From the NCBI GenBank assembly GCA_041739525.1, contig JBGSNQ010000169.1, forward strand, positions 51,228-115,227: 64,000 nucleotides of DNA, written 5' to 3'. The stretch comes from DATJGR01 sp041739525. GTDB lineage: Bacteria > Pseudomonadota > Gammaproteobacteria > Pseudomonadales > Azotimanducaceae. Below the pieces are notes generated by a model. It was not told the DNA's origin and made no database searches. It worked only from the letters and a program-made list of their open reading frames with translations. Each line of letters opens with the position of its first letter. The stretch's first letter is position 1. Position numbers and translations under genes: made by a program. Below, piece by piece: positions 53,506 through 61,953 of the stretch.

Positions 53506-54348
53506 ATGCGCTTACTGGGTTCATGTCTTGCCGTGCTGCTGACATGCACGGCGTGCAGTTCCGATCAGACCGGAATACTGGGTCAGGTGCTGGGCCAAGC
53601 TGCCAGCAGCACCGCGACGCAGGCGATCGGCCACGGCGTGGGCACCATCGCTTCGTCGCCGGCGGTCGCATCGGCGACAAGAAACGTCTGCGGCACAGAC
53701 GCATGGGGCGTCTGCCACAACATGACCACTCAAGTGCTCGCCGGTTTTTCGGACGAGTTCGTCAAGCGCATGACGCAGGAAGACGTCAAGCAGGCAGCAG
53801 CAGCGCGTGAACAGGCGATTGCGAGCGGGCAGCCGCAGATCTGGTCGAACCCGCAGTCCGGTGCAAGCGGCAGCGTGACCAGCCAACCTGCGCCGCCGCG
53901 CCCGCCCGCCCCCGTACAGATCAACACGCTTCCCGGACGAATCGGCACGCCGCCCGAAATGACCGCCGTGGGCGAGCGCTTCGTCGTAACCGGTACGAAG
54001 GGTGTGAACGTGCGTGGCGGTCCCGGTACGGGCTATGCGGTAGTCGACACACTCGCCCCGAATGCATCGGTGATGGCGATAGGCAAAGTGAAGGCGAGCG
54101 ATTGGTATCTCGTGGGCCGCGGCGACGTCGCAATTGGCTACGTCGCCGCCTCACTGATTCAGCGCGCATCGGACGTGACGCCACCGGCGACACCACCACC
54201 CCCGCCGCCGGCCGATGTGCAGCAGACACAGGTCGTGATGTCGACCGAGTGTTACACCACGACCCAGACGGTGAAACTCGCGGACGGCACATCGCAAAAT
54301 GCCACCGTGACGTCCTGTCGTACGCCAAACGGATGGGCTCAGGTCTAG
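53506..54348 (+). CDS. SH3-domain outer-envelope lipoprotein
   Basis: The 280-residue product has a lipoprotein signal (LAVLLTCTAC, lipobox Cys17). A Gly/Ala-rich segment and a helix follow, then the WSNPQSGASGSV motif seen in surface-antigen-like lipoproteins, and a bacterial SH3 domain (GTKGVNVRGGPGTGYAVVDT, WYLVGRGDVAIGYVAASLI). The tail has a Cys pair. A GGGGGGAG Shine-Dalgarno precedes ATG 53506. It follows the kinase gene by 70 bases. A peptidoglycan- or peptide-binding role is likely. Confidence 0.8.
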   Translation: MRLLGSCLAVLLTCTACSSDQTGILGQVLGQAASSTATQAIGHGVGTIASSPAVASATRNVCGTDAWGVCHNMTTQVLAGFSDEFVKRMTQEDVKQAAAAREQAIASGQPQIWSNPQSGASGSVTSQPAPPRPPAPVQINTLPGRIGTPPEMTAVGERFVVTGTKGVNVRGGPGTGYAVVDTLAPNASVMAIGKVKASDWYLVGRGDVAIGYVAASLIQRASDVTPPATPPPPPPADVQQTQVVMSTECYTTTQTVKLADGTSQNATVTSCRTPNGWAQV

Positions 54349-54404
54349 CGCGCCGCGACTGGACAATCCGAAGTCATCGCGGCAGTTCTGCCGTTTCGTT
54401 CCCG

Positions 54405-54410
54405 TATACT
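54405..54410 (+). promoter_or_regulatory. -10-like box just before asmA
   Basis: TATACT followed by GCGCGCC ends 7 bases before the asmA ATG. If it is used, transcription would begin at or next to the A of the start codon, giving a leaderless or near-leaderless message. No clear -35 is seen. Confidence 0.3.
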
Positions 54411-54417
54411 GCGCGCC

Positions 54418-56532
54418 ATGCGCAAATTCCTGCTGATTTCGCTCGCCGTTCTCGTCGTTGCTGTTGCAGGCGTGTGGTGGCTGTTGTCGGATGCCAACCG
54501 CTACAAACCGCAACTCGTCGAACTCGTTCATTCACGCACGGGACTCGTGGTTGCCATCAATGGTGATCTGTCCTGGCGTTTGTGGCCGCCAGTGCAACTC
54601 GTCGCCAAGGACGTCACCGCCGATTGGCTTGCAGACGCCAAGCAACCAATGCTGATCGCAGGCACGTTGCGATTAGACGCGGATCTATGGCCGCTGCTGT
54701 CGAAGACACCGAAGCTGATCATCCAGGGCGCAGCCGTCGACGGCCTGCGCGCTCGCCTCGAGCGACACGGCGACCGCGCCAACTGGATGCCGCCGGATCA
54801 CGCCGGCGCAATTGTGCCGCCGGTACCCATTCCGCCGCCCGCACAAACCGCTGCTTCATCGAGTGAACTCGCACCGTGGGAGATCGCGAGCGTTGCGTTG
54901 AACGATGCCGTGATCGACTACGTCGTCGACGACAAGGCCAGACAAATCAGTATCGACGCTCTGCACATGAGCGACATTGCACCGACCAGGCGATTTCCGC
55001 TGCGCGCGAAGCTGACCGTGAAAGACGCGGAGCGCGAGATACCGCTCAACATCGCGGCGGAGATCACGTTCGATCAGGCCGTTGCACAGTGGCAGCTCGA
55101 TTCAGTCGACATCAACGGCGCCTACGGCAAGCAAGGGCCGCCGTTTCAGCTGAAGGCCGACGCGCGCATGAACACCGCGGCGGGCACGTTCGAGCTGCGC
55201 AACGCGCACGTCGAGTTTGCGAAGGTGACGGCAAACTTCGACGTCGCCGCTACCGATCTTCTGACTACCGCGCGGGCGAGCGGACATCTCGACCTGGCGC
55301 AACAATCGCTCGATCCGCTTGCCGATGTTCTCGGAACGAAGTTCGAAGCACCCATCGGTATCAAGACCGCGTTCACCGCCACCGAACAACGCATCGATCT
55401 CGCCGATGCCGAACTGCGCTACGGACCTTCGGTCGTCACCGGCAAGCTCGGCAGTACGTTGGGCAAAAAACCGAACGTCACGTTCGCCCTCGCGACGCCG
55501 CGATTCGTAGTCCCCTCCACGAAGACCGCAGTGGCAACACTCGGCGGTGGCTCATTCGCCGTGCTCGCTTTCGCTGCACCGTCGGTTGCGGTCGATCCTT
55601 CCCTGGATGAACCGCTGTTGCCGCTAGAGCTGGTTCGTGAAACCGATTGGAGCGGCAAGCTCTCGATCGGCCAACTGGTGTACGAAGGCGCGACGTTCGA
55701 CCGTGCATCGATCGTTTCCAGCAACAGTTCCGGCGCAATCGACGCCAACGTCGACTTGCCGTCGTTCTTCGGCGGCACTGCCGTCACATCACTGAAGGTC
55801 GACGCACGCGGCGCGGCGCCTCGGTGGAACGTGGCACCGAAGCTCAATCACGTCGACAGCCAGGCACTCCTCGCATGGCTGAGCACGAAATACGATTGGA
55901 TCGCATTTTTCATGGCAGGCAGCGATCTGAAACTTCACGGCAACACGCGCCGCGATCTCATCGCATCGTTGAATGGCCACACGACCTTCGACGGTGGCCA
56001 GGGCGTTATCAACATCGTCGAGATCAAGAACGCCGCGCTGGCCGTTGCAAAACTCGCGGGTGGAGCCGACAAAGTGGCCGCATGGCCCGATCGACTGAAG
56101 TATCAGCGCTTCACCGGCAACTGGGACGCGAACGGTGCGGAACACGTGATAAACGTTGCGCTCGACAATCTCACGCTCAAAGCGAAGGGCAAGCTCGACA
56201 CGCTGGCCGACGACATGGACCTGCGCGCCACGGTAACCGTGAATGAAGACCCGAAGTATCAGAGCTTCAAGGTGAGTTCTGCGCTGATGGGGCTTGCGCT
56301 GCCGATCCGTTGCAAAGGTTCGCTCGCTGCACCGAAGTGCGGTGCCGACGAAGAAGGTACGCGACAACTGGTAGCCGATGCGCTTTCCGGCAAGAACCCG
56401 GAGGCGAAGAAGCGTCTCGACAAGGCGATCGACGAGAAGGTGCCCGAACAATACCGCGATGCAGCGCGCTCGCTGCTGGAAATGTTGAACAAGGGCAAAC
56501 AATCGCAGCCACCGCCGCCGACGTCACCCTGA
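54418..56532 (+). CDS. AsmA-family envelope protein
   Basis: This 704-residue protein has an N-terminal membrane anchor (FLLISLAVLVVAVAGVWWLL) and the AsmA start pattern YKPQLVELVHSRTGLVVAIN...GDLSWRLWPP. A long beta-rich repeat region and the conserved C-terminal block (LNHVDSQALLAWL, DLIASLNGHTTFDGGQGVIN) follow. AsmA-like proteins are thought to bridge membranes and carry phospholipids to the outer membrane. The gene lies directly before mutY (2-base gap), a common neighbourhood in gammaproteobacteria. Confidence 0.92.
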   Translation: MRKFLLISLAVLVVAVAGVWWLLSDANRYKPQLVELVHSRTGLVVAINGDLSWRLWPPVQLVAKDVTADWLADAKQPMLIAGTLRLDADLWPLLSKTPKLIIQGAAVDGLRARLERHGDRANWMPPDHAGAIVPPVPIPPPAQTAASSSELAPWEIASVALNDAVIDYVVDDKARQISIDALHMSDIAPTRRFPLRAKLTVKDAEREIPLNIAAEITFDQAVAQWQLDSVDINGAYGKQGPPFQLKADARMNTAAGTFELRNAHVEFAKVTANFDVAATDLLTTARASGHLDLAQQSLDPLADVLGTKFEAPIGIKTAFTATEQRIDLADAELRYGPSVVTGKLGSTLGKKPNVTFALATPRFVVPSTKTAVATLGGGSFAVLAFAAPSVAVDPSLDEPLLPLELVRETDWSGKLSIGQLVYEGATFDRASIVSSNSSGAIDANVDLPSFFGGTAVTSLKVDARGAAPRWNVAPKLNHVDSQALLAWLSTKYDWIAFFMAGSDLKLHGNTRRDLIASLNGHTTFDGGQGVINIVEIKNAALAVAKLAGGADKVAAWPDRLKYQRFTGNWDANGAEHVINVALDNLTLKAKGKLDTLADDMDLRATVTVNEDPKYQSFKVSSALMGLALPIRCKGSLAAPKCGADEEGTRQLVADALSGKNPEAKKRLDKAIDEKVPEQYRDAARSLLEMLNKGKQSQPPPPTSP

Positions 56533-56534
56533 CG

Positions 56535-57599
56535 GTGGCTTGGTTCGCCGACCAGGTACTCGCGTGGTACGACGTACACGGACGAAAGGACCTGCCGTGG
56601 CAACATCCATGCACACCGTATCGCGTGTGGATCTCCGAAGTGATGCTGCAGCAAACGCAGGTAGCTACGGTGATTCCATACTTCGAGCGCTTCATGGCAC
56701 GCTTCCCCAACGTTTCCGCGCTGGCGCGCGCCGATCTCGATGATGTGCTGCACTTGTGGACCGGTCTCGGCTACTACGCTCGCGGGCGCAATCTCCATGC
56801 AGCGGCCAAGCACATCGTTGCCGAACATCAAGGCGATCTACCGCGCGATCTCGATGCACTGATTGCACTGCCGGGAATCGGCCGCTCTACCGCGGGTGCG
56901 ATTCTCTCGGCCGGCCATGGCATTCGCGCACCGATTCTCGACGGCAACGTAAAACGCGTACTCGCTCGATACTTCGCTGTGCCGGGTTATCCCGGCCAGA
57001 GCGCGGTTGCCGAAACACTGTGGGCACATGCCGAAGCAACTACACCGACATCACGCGCCGCGGATTACACGCAGGCAATCATGGATCTAGGGGCAACGCT
57101 CTGCACACGCGCGAACCCGCGCTGCGGCGACTGCCCTGTTGCGACGAACTGCATGGCGTTTCGAGACGGCACGACGCGTCTGTATCCAACACCAAAACCG
57201 CGCAAGGAAATGCCGGTGAAACGCGCACGCATGTTTCTGGTGATCGATCACAACGGCCGCTGCCTCCTCGAACGTCGCCCACCGACCGGACTATGGGGCG
57301 GTTTGTGGAATCCGCCGGAACGCAGCTGCGACTCCGATGCAGACGAGTTGCTGGGCACATTGGGCTTGCCGTCGACCAGCATCGTGGATCGACACTACCT
57401 GCCCGGTTTCCGTCACACGTTCACGCACTTCCACCTCGACATCGAGCCGGTTCGAATCGAGCTATCCGAAACTCGACTGGCTGTTGCGGATCGCGATCGC
57501 TGGCGCTGGTACGGCGTTGGTGAAAACGAACCGCTTGGGCTTTCCGCTGTGGCCGTTAGACTGCTAGCCATCATCCAACCCACGCTGGTTCTCACGTGA
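56535..57599 (+). CDS. mutY: A/G-specific adenine DNA glycosylase MutY
   Basis: MutY removes adenine mispaired with 8-oxoguanine. The 354-residue product has EVMLQQTQV with the catalytic Glu, the helix-hairpin-helix ALPGIGRSTAGAI, the catalytic Asp in ILDGNVKRV, and the 4Fe-4S motif CTRANPRCGDCPVATNC. A C-terminal NUDIX-like domain (RPPTGLWGGLWNPPE) reads the 8-oxoG strand. GTG 56535, right after the asmA stop, gives the family N-terminus; no ATG is available nearby. Confidence 0.96.
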   Translation: MAWFADQVLAWYDVHGRKDLPWQHPCTPYRVWISEVMLQQTQVATVIPYFERFMARFPNVSALARADLDDVLHLWTGLGYYARGRNLHAAAKHIVAEHQGDLPRDLDALIALPGIGRSTAGAILSAGHGIRAPILDGNVKRVLARYFAVPGYPGQSAVAETLWAHAEATTPTSRAADYTQAIMDLGATLCTRANPRCGDCPVATNCMAFRDGTTRLYPTPKPRKEMPVKRARMFLVIDHNGRCLLERRPPTGLWGGLWNPPERSCDSDADELLGTLGLPSTSIVDRHYLPGFRHTFTHFHLDIEPVRIELSETRLAVADRDRWRWYGVGENEPLGLSAVAVRLLAIIQPTLVLT

Positions 57600-57871
57600 C
57601 ACGCATGGTCTTCTGCCGCAAGTATCAGAAAGAGCTCGAAGGGCTCGACGCGCCGCCGCTGCCCGGGAAGCGAGGCCAGGACATATATGACTCGGTTTCG
57701 AAGCAGGCGTGGGCCGAATGGCAGAAGCATCAGACGATGCTGATCAACGAAAAGCACCTGAGCCTGGTCAATCCGGAAGCGCGCAAATATCTGTCGGAGC
57801 AGATGGAGAAGTTCCTCAACAACGCAGATGTGGAAACCGCCGAAGGATACGTTCCGCCCACGAAGCCCTGA
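57596..57871 (+). CDS. yggX: YggX, Fe(II)-trafficking/oxidative-damage protection protein
   Basis: The 91-residue product starts MTRMVFCRKYQKELEGLD and has PGKRGQDIYDSVSKQAWAEW and HQTMLINEKHLSLVNPEARK, all family signatures. It protects Fe-S enzymes, so pairing with the Fe-S protein MutY makes sense. Start GTG 57596 overlaps the mutY stop (GTGA). Confidence 0.96.
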   Translation: MTRMVFCRKYQKELEGLDAPPLPGKRGQDIYDSVSKQAWAEWQKHQTMLINEKHLSLVNPEARKYLSEQMEKFLNNADVETAEGYVPPTKP

Positions 57872-57883
57872 CGCCCCGCCGCC

Positions 57884-57912
57884 TTGACGCGCTGGGGGGC
57901 AGTCGATTTAAT
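57884..57912 (+). promoter_or_regulatory. Promoter of tRNA-Phe
   Basis: TTGACG (57884-57889), 17 bases, then TTTAAT (57907-57912) is one mismatch from consensus at each box. A GC-rich discriminator (CCGCCC) follows, as in stringently controlled stable-RNA promoters. The predicted start is near 57919, leaving about 70 bases of 5' leader. Confidence 0.65.
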
Positions 57913-57992
57913 ACCGCCCTCTCGCGATGGGCACCCGGTAAGGCGCGCTCATCGAACGAATCGACCCGTCGAACTTCCAGTTGTTTCCGCCC

Positions 57993-58068
57993 GGCCAGGT
58001 AGCTCAGTTGGTAGAGCAGCGGATTGAAAATCCGCGTGTCGGCAGTTCAATTCTGCCCCTGGCCACCA
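57993..58068 (+). tRNA. tRNA-Phe (GAA)
   Basis: This is a full 76-base cloverleaf. The acceptor GGCCAGG pairs with CCTGGCC, the D-arm is AGCTCAGTTGGTAGAGC, the anticodon arm GCGGA-TTGAAAA-TCCGC has GAA at 58026-58028, and the T-arm is GGCAGTTCAATTCTGCC. The discriminator A and CCA are encoded. Its 3' end is the likely attachment site of the adjacent integrase-bearing element. Confidence 0.97.
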
Positions 58069-58136
58069 TGTAAATCAGCGGCTTACGCACCAACGCAGAT
58101 CCGTTGGCCACGTCCATGTGGGGATTTTGTGGGGAT

Positions 58137-59219
58137 TCATGCCGCACTGCGCCGCCTGAGCATCACGAGTTGCGGTTTGTTCCCCTTCCGTTCACACACT
58201 TGGTTCGCTGACTTCAGCAAACGGGACAACTCAGGCGCAGAGTAATGCGTCGTCATCCGCGAGGACCGATGACCCAGTAAATCCTCGCGGTCTTCAAACG
58301 ACACTCCCGATGCCCGCAATCGACGTCCAAACGTATGCTTGAGGTCATGCACCCGGACTTGAGTCAGTCCAGCCCGCTCTCGTGCCCGAAGCCAAGCGCC
58401 ATTCAGCATCCGAATCACCGGTTTGCCGTTAAAGGCAAACACGTGCGTCGAATGCTTGCCACGCCGCGCCTCGATAACTGAACGTGCCACATCGTTTAGC
58501 ACCACCAAGCGCTCATCGCCGTTCTTCACGAACCGACCCGGGATGATGAACATGACTGTTCCCAACTCCGGCACCGCGCACTCCCAGTCCCACTGCAGTC
58601 CGCACACCTCGGCATCGCGACATCCAGTGTTGACGGCGAACAACGCCATCTCTGCCAAATGCACCGGCAGCTCACTGAACAAGCGCAACTGCTCATCCCA
58701 AGACATCGGATACGGCTGACGCTTGTCCTTGTCCGGCAACAACCGGATTTTGGGTGCATGAAGTAGCCAGGTCATACCGTACTCATCCGTCCATTCTGAC
58801 GCCGCCAAGTTCAGAACCCGTCGAACAACCTTGAGTCCGTGGTTGATCGTCCCGGGTCGGACCCCGTCTTTCCGACGCGCTTCGATCCAAGCCTGCAGCG
58901 AACTCATGCCGATGTGGTCGAGGCGGAGCCCTCCGATCCACGGCATCAACTGCCTGAACCGACCGATGTCGTCCCTCAGGCTGCGCTTGTGTTGGTTCTC
59001 ACGAACGAACTTCGCAGCCGCTTCCTCGAACGTTCGTGTAGGCCGCACTCCGTAGATCGAAGCCTGCCGGATTTCTTCGAGGCGCCGGATCAGGTACTGC
59101 TCTGCTTCCTGGAGTTCACCTGTTCCACAGCTCTCTCGAACTCGCCGGCCACGAACCTGCTTGTCGATGTGCCAGGCTTCACCACGTTTGATGAGGCCCG
59201 GTACTCTTTTTCATCCCAT
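58137..59219 (-). pseudogene. Tyrosine recombinase (phage-type integrase) with in-frame TGA at codon 3
   Basis: From ATG 59219, with AGGAG 7 bases upstream, the frame reads M-G-stop-K-R-V-P-G-L-I-K-R-G. Family-like arm-binding sequence (GEAWHIDKQVRGRRVRESCG) follows, then a core-binding domain and the catalytic domain: Arg in NTGCRDAEVCGLQW, HDLKHTFGRRLRASG, LLGHRSSRMTTHYSA with the final His and nucleophile Tyr. The TGA lies at 59211-59213. Without read-through, translation could only restart at GTG 59048, losing the N-terminal domain. The gene ends 69 bases from tRNA-Phe. The HxxK in place of HxxR is, as I recall, usual for this subgroup. Confidence 0.8.
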
Positions 59220-59452
59220 AGTCGTTCTCCTCTGAGCCGACCGGGACGTCCGTTGCGGCGAATATGGTCGTTCGCCCAGTCGTCAAGTTCAAGCCGGTCG
59301 AAGGCCACGCCCTGGTGACCAATTGGGACCTGAGTCAGATACGGCCGAACCTCGCGGTTGAAGCGATTTCGGTCCATGCCGAGATAGCTCGGCGCGTCAC
59401 GAAATCGGACAAACCGGGGTGGAAACGGAATTGACGATCGTCGGTTGCTCAT
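59090..59452 (-). CDS. AlpA-like DNA-binding protein preceding the integrase
   Basis: This 120-residue basic protein has an N-terminal winged-helix/MerR-like region (PPRFVRFRDAPSYLGMDRNR, VAFDRLELDDWANDHIRRNG) resembling AlpA/excisionase proteins. The tail is Ser/Thr-rich. It overlaps the integrase start region by about 130 bases in another frame, the usual arrangement in this family of tRNA-targeted elements. It may regulate integrase expression or excision direction. Confidence 0.65.
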   Translation of the reverse strand: MSNRRSSIPFPPRFVRFRDAPSYLGMDRNRFNREVRPYLTQVPIGHQGVAFDRLELDDWANDHIRRNGRPGRLRGERLWDEKEYRASSNVVKPGTSTSRFVAGEFERAVEQVNSRKQSST

Positions 59453-59671
59453 TTCCTCTCGCGCCTCCCAACGAGCTCACCGGGGGCTCACTAAAGGATG
59501 AACTTCCGTCATCAGACTGAAACCGATAAACCTCTCCATGCCTTGGCGCGATTTTTCGGGGTTGGAGGGAAACTGCGCTTGAAGGGTCAACGTCGGTTCG
59601 AAGTCGCGCGAGACCGACGACAAAATCCCTTCGCGCACTGACGTGAAAAATTCAAACTCGATAAACGCGGT

Positions 59672-59686
59672 GGGCTCAGTGAGCCC
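59672..59686. repeat. Palindrome copy 1
   Basis: GGGCTCAGTGAGCCC is a perfect palindrome with 7-base arms around G. It is the reverse complement of copy 2. Confidence 0.85.
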
Positions 59687-59789
59687 AAGTACTCCTCGGA
59701 CAACCGCGCAACCGAAATGCCGCGAGAGCGACCTAACGGGACGGACACCGGTCGCGGTGGGTGGTATGAAATTCAGCACGGCTGTGAGC

Positions 59790-59804
59790 GGGCTCACTGA
59801 GCCC
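59790..59804. repeat. Palindrome copy 2
   Basis: GGGCTCACTGAGCCC is the reverse complement of copy 1, centred 118 bases away. Both copies are preceded, 20-30 bases upstream, by a short A/T-rich stretch (ATTCAAACTC at copy 1, ATTCAGCACG at copy 2), so the larger unit may be a diverged direct duplication. Confidence 0.85.
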
Positions 59805-60024
59805 ACTCACGCGCTCAACAGCACAGGCCGCAACAATGTGCGATCGTCAGAAAAATGGAACCGAGAACCGATGGCGGCGGAGCACACCTCATATGCGCGC
59901 AGCCGCGACAGCGGAGTCACGCGCGCGGTTGTAGTTGAACTGCGTACCGAAGGCGCAGTATCGACTTGAGGCAAGGATCCTGACGGGCGAATGCCCGGCG
60001 CGATCCGTGCTGCGACCCGAAGGT

Positions 60025-60065
60025 GCCGTCGTCACTACAAAGCGAAGCGGGGTAGTGACGACGGC
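60025..60065. repeat. 14-bp perfect inverted repeat
   Basis: GCCGTCGTCACTAC (60025-60038) and GTAGTGACGACGGC (60052-60065) flank a 13-base loop. No T-run follows, so it is not a standard intrinsic terminator. Confidence 0.85.
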
Positions 60066-61270
60066 CACACGCCAATAATCACGCGGACCCGCGGGCGGAT
60101 TTCAAAGTGACAGCCGCGGTTTCGGTGCTCAGACTGCACGCACTGAACGATTTTTACGCGGCCACTGCGTTTAAAGTGGCAGGTCGATCCAGCCTGGCGC
60201 AAGCCAACCGGACAGCGAAGCAGACGCTCAATCACTGCGACAGCGACATCGTAGAACCGTGCAATGTCGCAATGACCGTCAAGGTCATCGGTTCCTCGTC
60301 GAGATAAAGGACCATCGATCCGTTCGTTCAATTCGGGCATCCGCCCATTTTCCCTTCGACGTCGAGCGATTCGCCTTAGGCGACGCGAGACAATTCATCA
60401 ACGCCGCGGCTCCGCCGCATCATCAAAGGAGGTGACTCTAGAAAACCACGTTCGAGATAAGACCTGACTGTGTAGGTCTGTTGGTTCTGGCGCAGACGTA
60501 CTCTTCAACAGAAGAGGCCCTGTGTCGCCGAAGATCGGCACTGTCAGGTCAGGGAGTGGTGTCCCACGATCATCACCGCGCAAGCGGAACTCGTTCAGCT
60601 ACGGCTGCCGAGTCGATCAGAAACACTTACCAAAAGTTCAAACACCGTAGGACCTGAACCACCAACATTTTACCTGTCCGCGCCCAAGGACGTACCGCTG
60701 TTCTTCCGCGTAGAGTCGGTCGTCGCCGGTCACGAACACAGTTCGATGTCGGTGATCACGGGCCAGATGCCCGCCGGATTCGATCGGCGCACGTTGCCGT
60801 CGCAACCACCGCTCGCACAATTGGGCAACGCGACTGCGCTCGCAGTGGGCGTACTGCTTCGATCGCGCCGACACCGACAACAACCGCGGTCGCATACCTT
60901 CCAACGCGCGCGGACGCACGCTCTGATCTGGAAACGTTGGAGTAGTGCAATCGTAGCTTCCGCACGGCGCGCGCCTGCGTTGAGCAAGTCGTGGCACGGT
61001 TGTCCGAGTTCCGCGCCAATGCCGGGCGACTCGACAATCGTGCAGCCTACGAGGTCCCGCGGATACTCGAGCGAATTCTGAGGACCGCGAGGCTTCCAAA
61101 GCGACGCGAGTAACGGTTTCCGTCCGAAGCGGAGCGGCGCTGATAGTGTAGGCAGTCCGCCGGGGGTCGCCCCTTCGTCGGGGCGACTGGCGGTTGCGCG
61201 CGACGCTAACGAGACATCGAGGGCAACATCAATTGCCTCGAATCGCGTGAGAGGTACTTGGCTGCGGCCC

Positions 61271-61870
61271 TCAATGAGTCGGTTGTTCCGCCACAAATAG
61301 ACGCCGGGCGAGAGATCGCATCGTGTCAGCGTATCGTTTCTGTGACCAACCACATTCGATGGTCAACGATTCCCAGTTGCGTACCGACAGCAATGTCCAC
61401 AGTAAGTCAGTCGCCTGCTTTGGCGAATAGTGCGGCGACAGCATCTTGTCCTTGCGCAGCGCGTTGATAGCCGCATCGCAGCCCTGCCGCATCGCGCGCA
61501 TCCGATCGGCCCATGCCACCGAGGCCGCGTCGTCGGTGTCGCTCATGGAAATGAGCGCTTTGGCGATGCCATGGATTTCCGGAATGTAGCTGGCCCACGC
61601 ATCTATGTAAGCATCGAGACGCTCGATGCCGGTCGCTGCCGTCCGGCTGGGCACGAGTCTTTCATCCACTGCCCTGACGACATCAACATGGTGAGTTGAT
61701 GCAATCAGCAGTTCCGCTCTCGTGCTGAAGTGAAGATAGAGCGCCTGACGGGTAATCCCCGCTCGTTTGGCGATGTCCGTCATCCGAACGCCTCGGCCCT
61801 GGCTTGCTTCCAACAGCTCACATGCCGCTTTGAGAATTCGAGTTCGGGTTTCCGGGCTATTACTTGACAT
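61271..61870 (-). CDS. TetR-family transcriptional repressor
   Basis: The 199-residue product has the TetR N-terminal helix-turn-helix (TRILKAACELLEASQGRGVR, MTDIAKRAGITRQALYLHFS) and a helical ligand/dimer domain. ATG 61870 fits the family; the frame extends five codons further. It is divergent from the DUF1772 gene across 83 bases that contain perfect palindromes. It probably represses itself and the 61.9-62.9 kb genes. The inducer is unknown. Confidence 0.93.
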   Translation of the reverse strand: MSSNSPETRTRILKAACELLEASQGRGVRMTDIAKRAGITRQALYLHFSTRAELLIASTHHVDVVRAVDERLVPSRTAATGIERLDAYIDAWASYIPEIHGIAKALISMSDTDDAASVAWADRMRAMRQGCDAAINALRKDKMLSPHYSPKQATDLLWTLLSVRNWESLTIECGWSQKRYADTMRSLARRLFVAEQPTH

Positions 61871-61904
61871 GATGTAAAGTCGCACGTACCGTTGGTGACG
61901 TCAA

Positions 61905-61919
61905 TTGACACCGTGTCAA
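61905..61919. promoter_or_regulatory. Probable TetR operator
   Basis: TTGACACCGTGTCAA is a perfect 15-base palindrome (7-base arms around C) between the divergent genes. A second palindrome, TGACGTCA, is next to it at 61896-61903. TTGACA in the left arm could also be the -35 of a promoter, so binding would block it. Confidence 0.6.
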
Positions 61920-61953
61920 GTGGGCAGAACTGAAACGGCCGAGGATGTTCAAT

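Larger units (their letters stand above)
59453..61270. other. Gene-poor stretch of the integrative element
   Basis: About 1.8 kb contains no gene I can support. Open frames on both strands overlap one another, lack family motifs and have mixed codon use. The stretch holds two copies of a palindrome (59672-59686, 59790-59804), a half-site at 59484-59491, and a 14-bp inverted repeat (60025-60065). It may be decayed cargo or regulatory DNA. I searched by eye for a second copy of the tRNA-Phe 3' end and found none. Confidence 0.5.

Noticed and set aside
53690..53725. Haem-binding site in the SH3 lipoprotein
   Set aside because: The cysteine before GVCH is too far upstream (CGTDAWGVCH) for a c-type haem motif.
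59477..59969. Overlapping open frames on both strands near the palindromes
   Set aside because: The two frames overlap each other, contain the palindromes, lack family motifs and have no convincing ribosome sites.
60730..61353. 207-codon minus-strand frame and a 111-codon plus-strand frame
   Set aside because: They are mutually overlapping and composition-driven, with no motif. A short plus-strand stretch (VPLFFRVESVVAGHEHSSMS) looks protein-like but breaks down quickly, so at best it is a decayed remnant.
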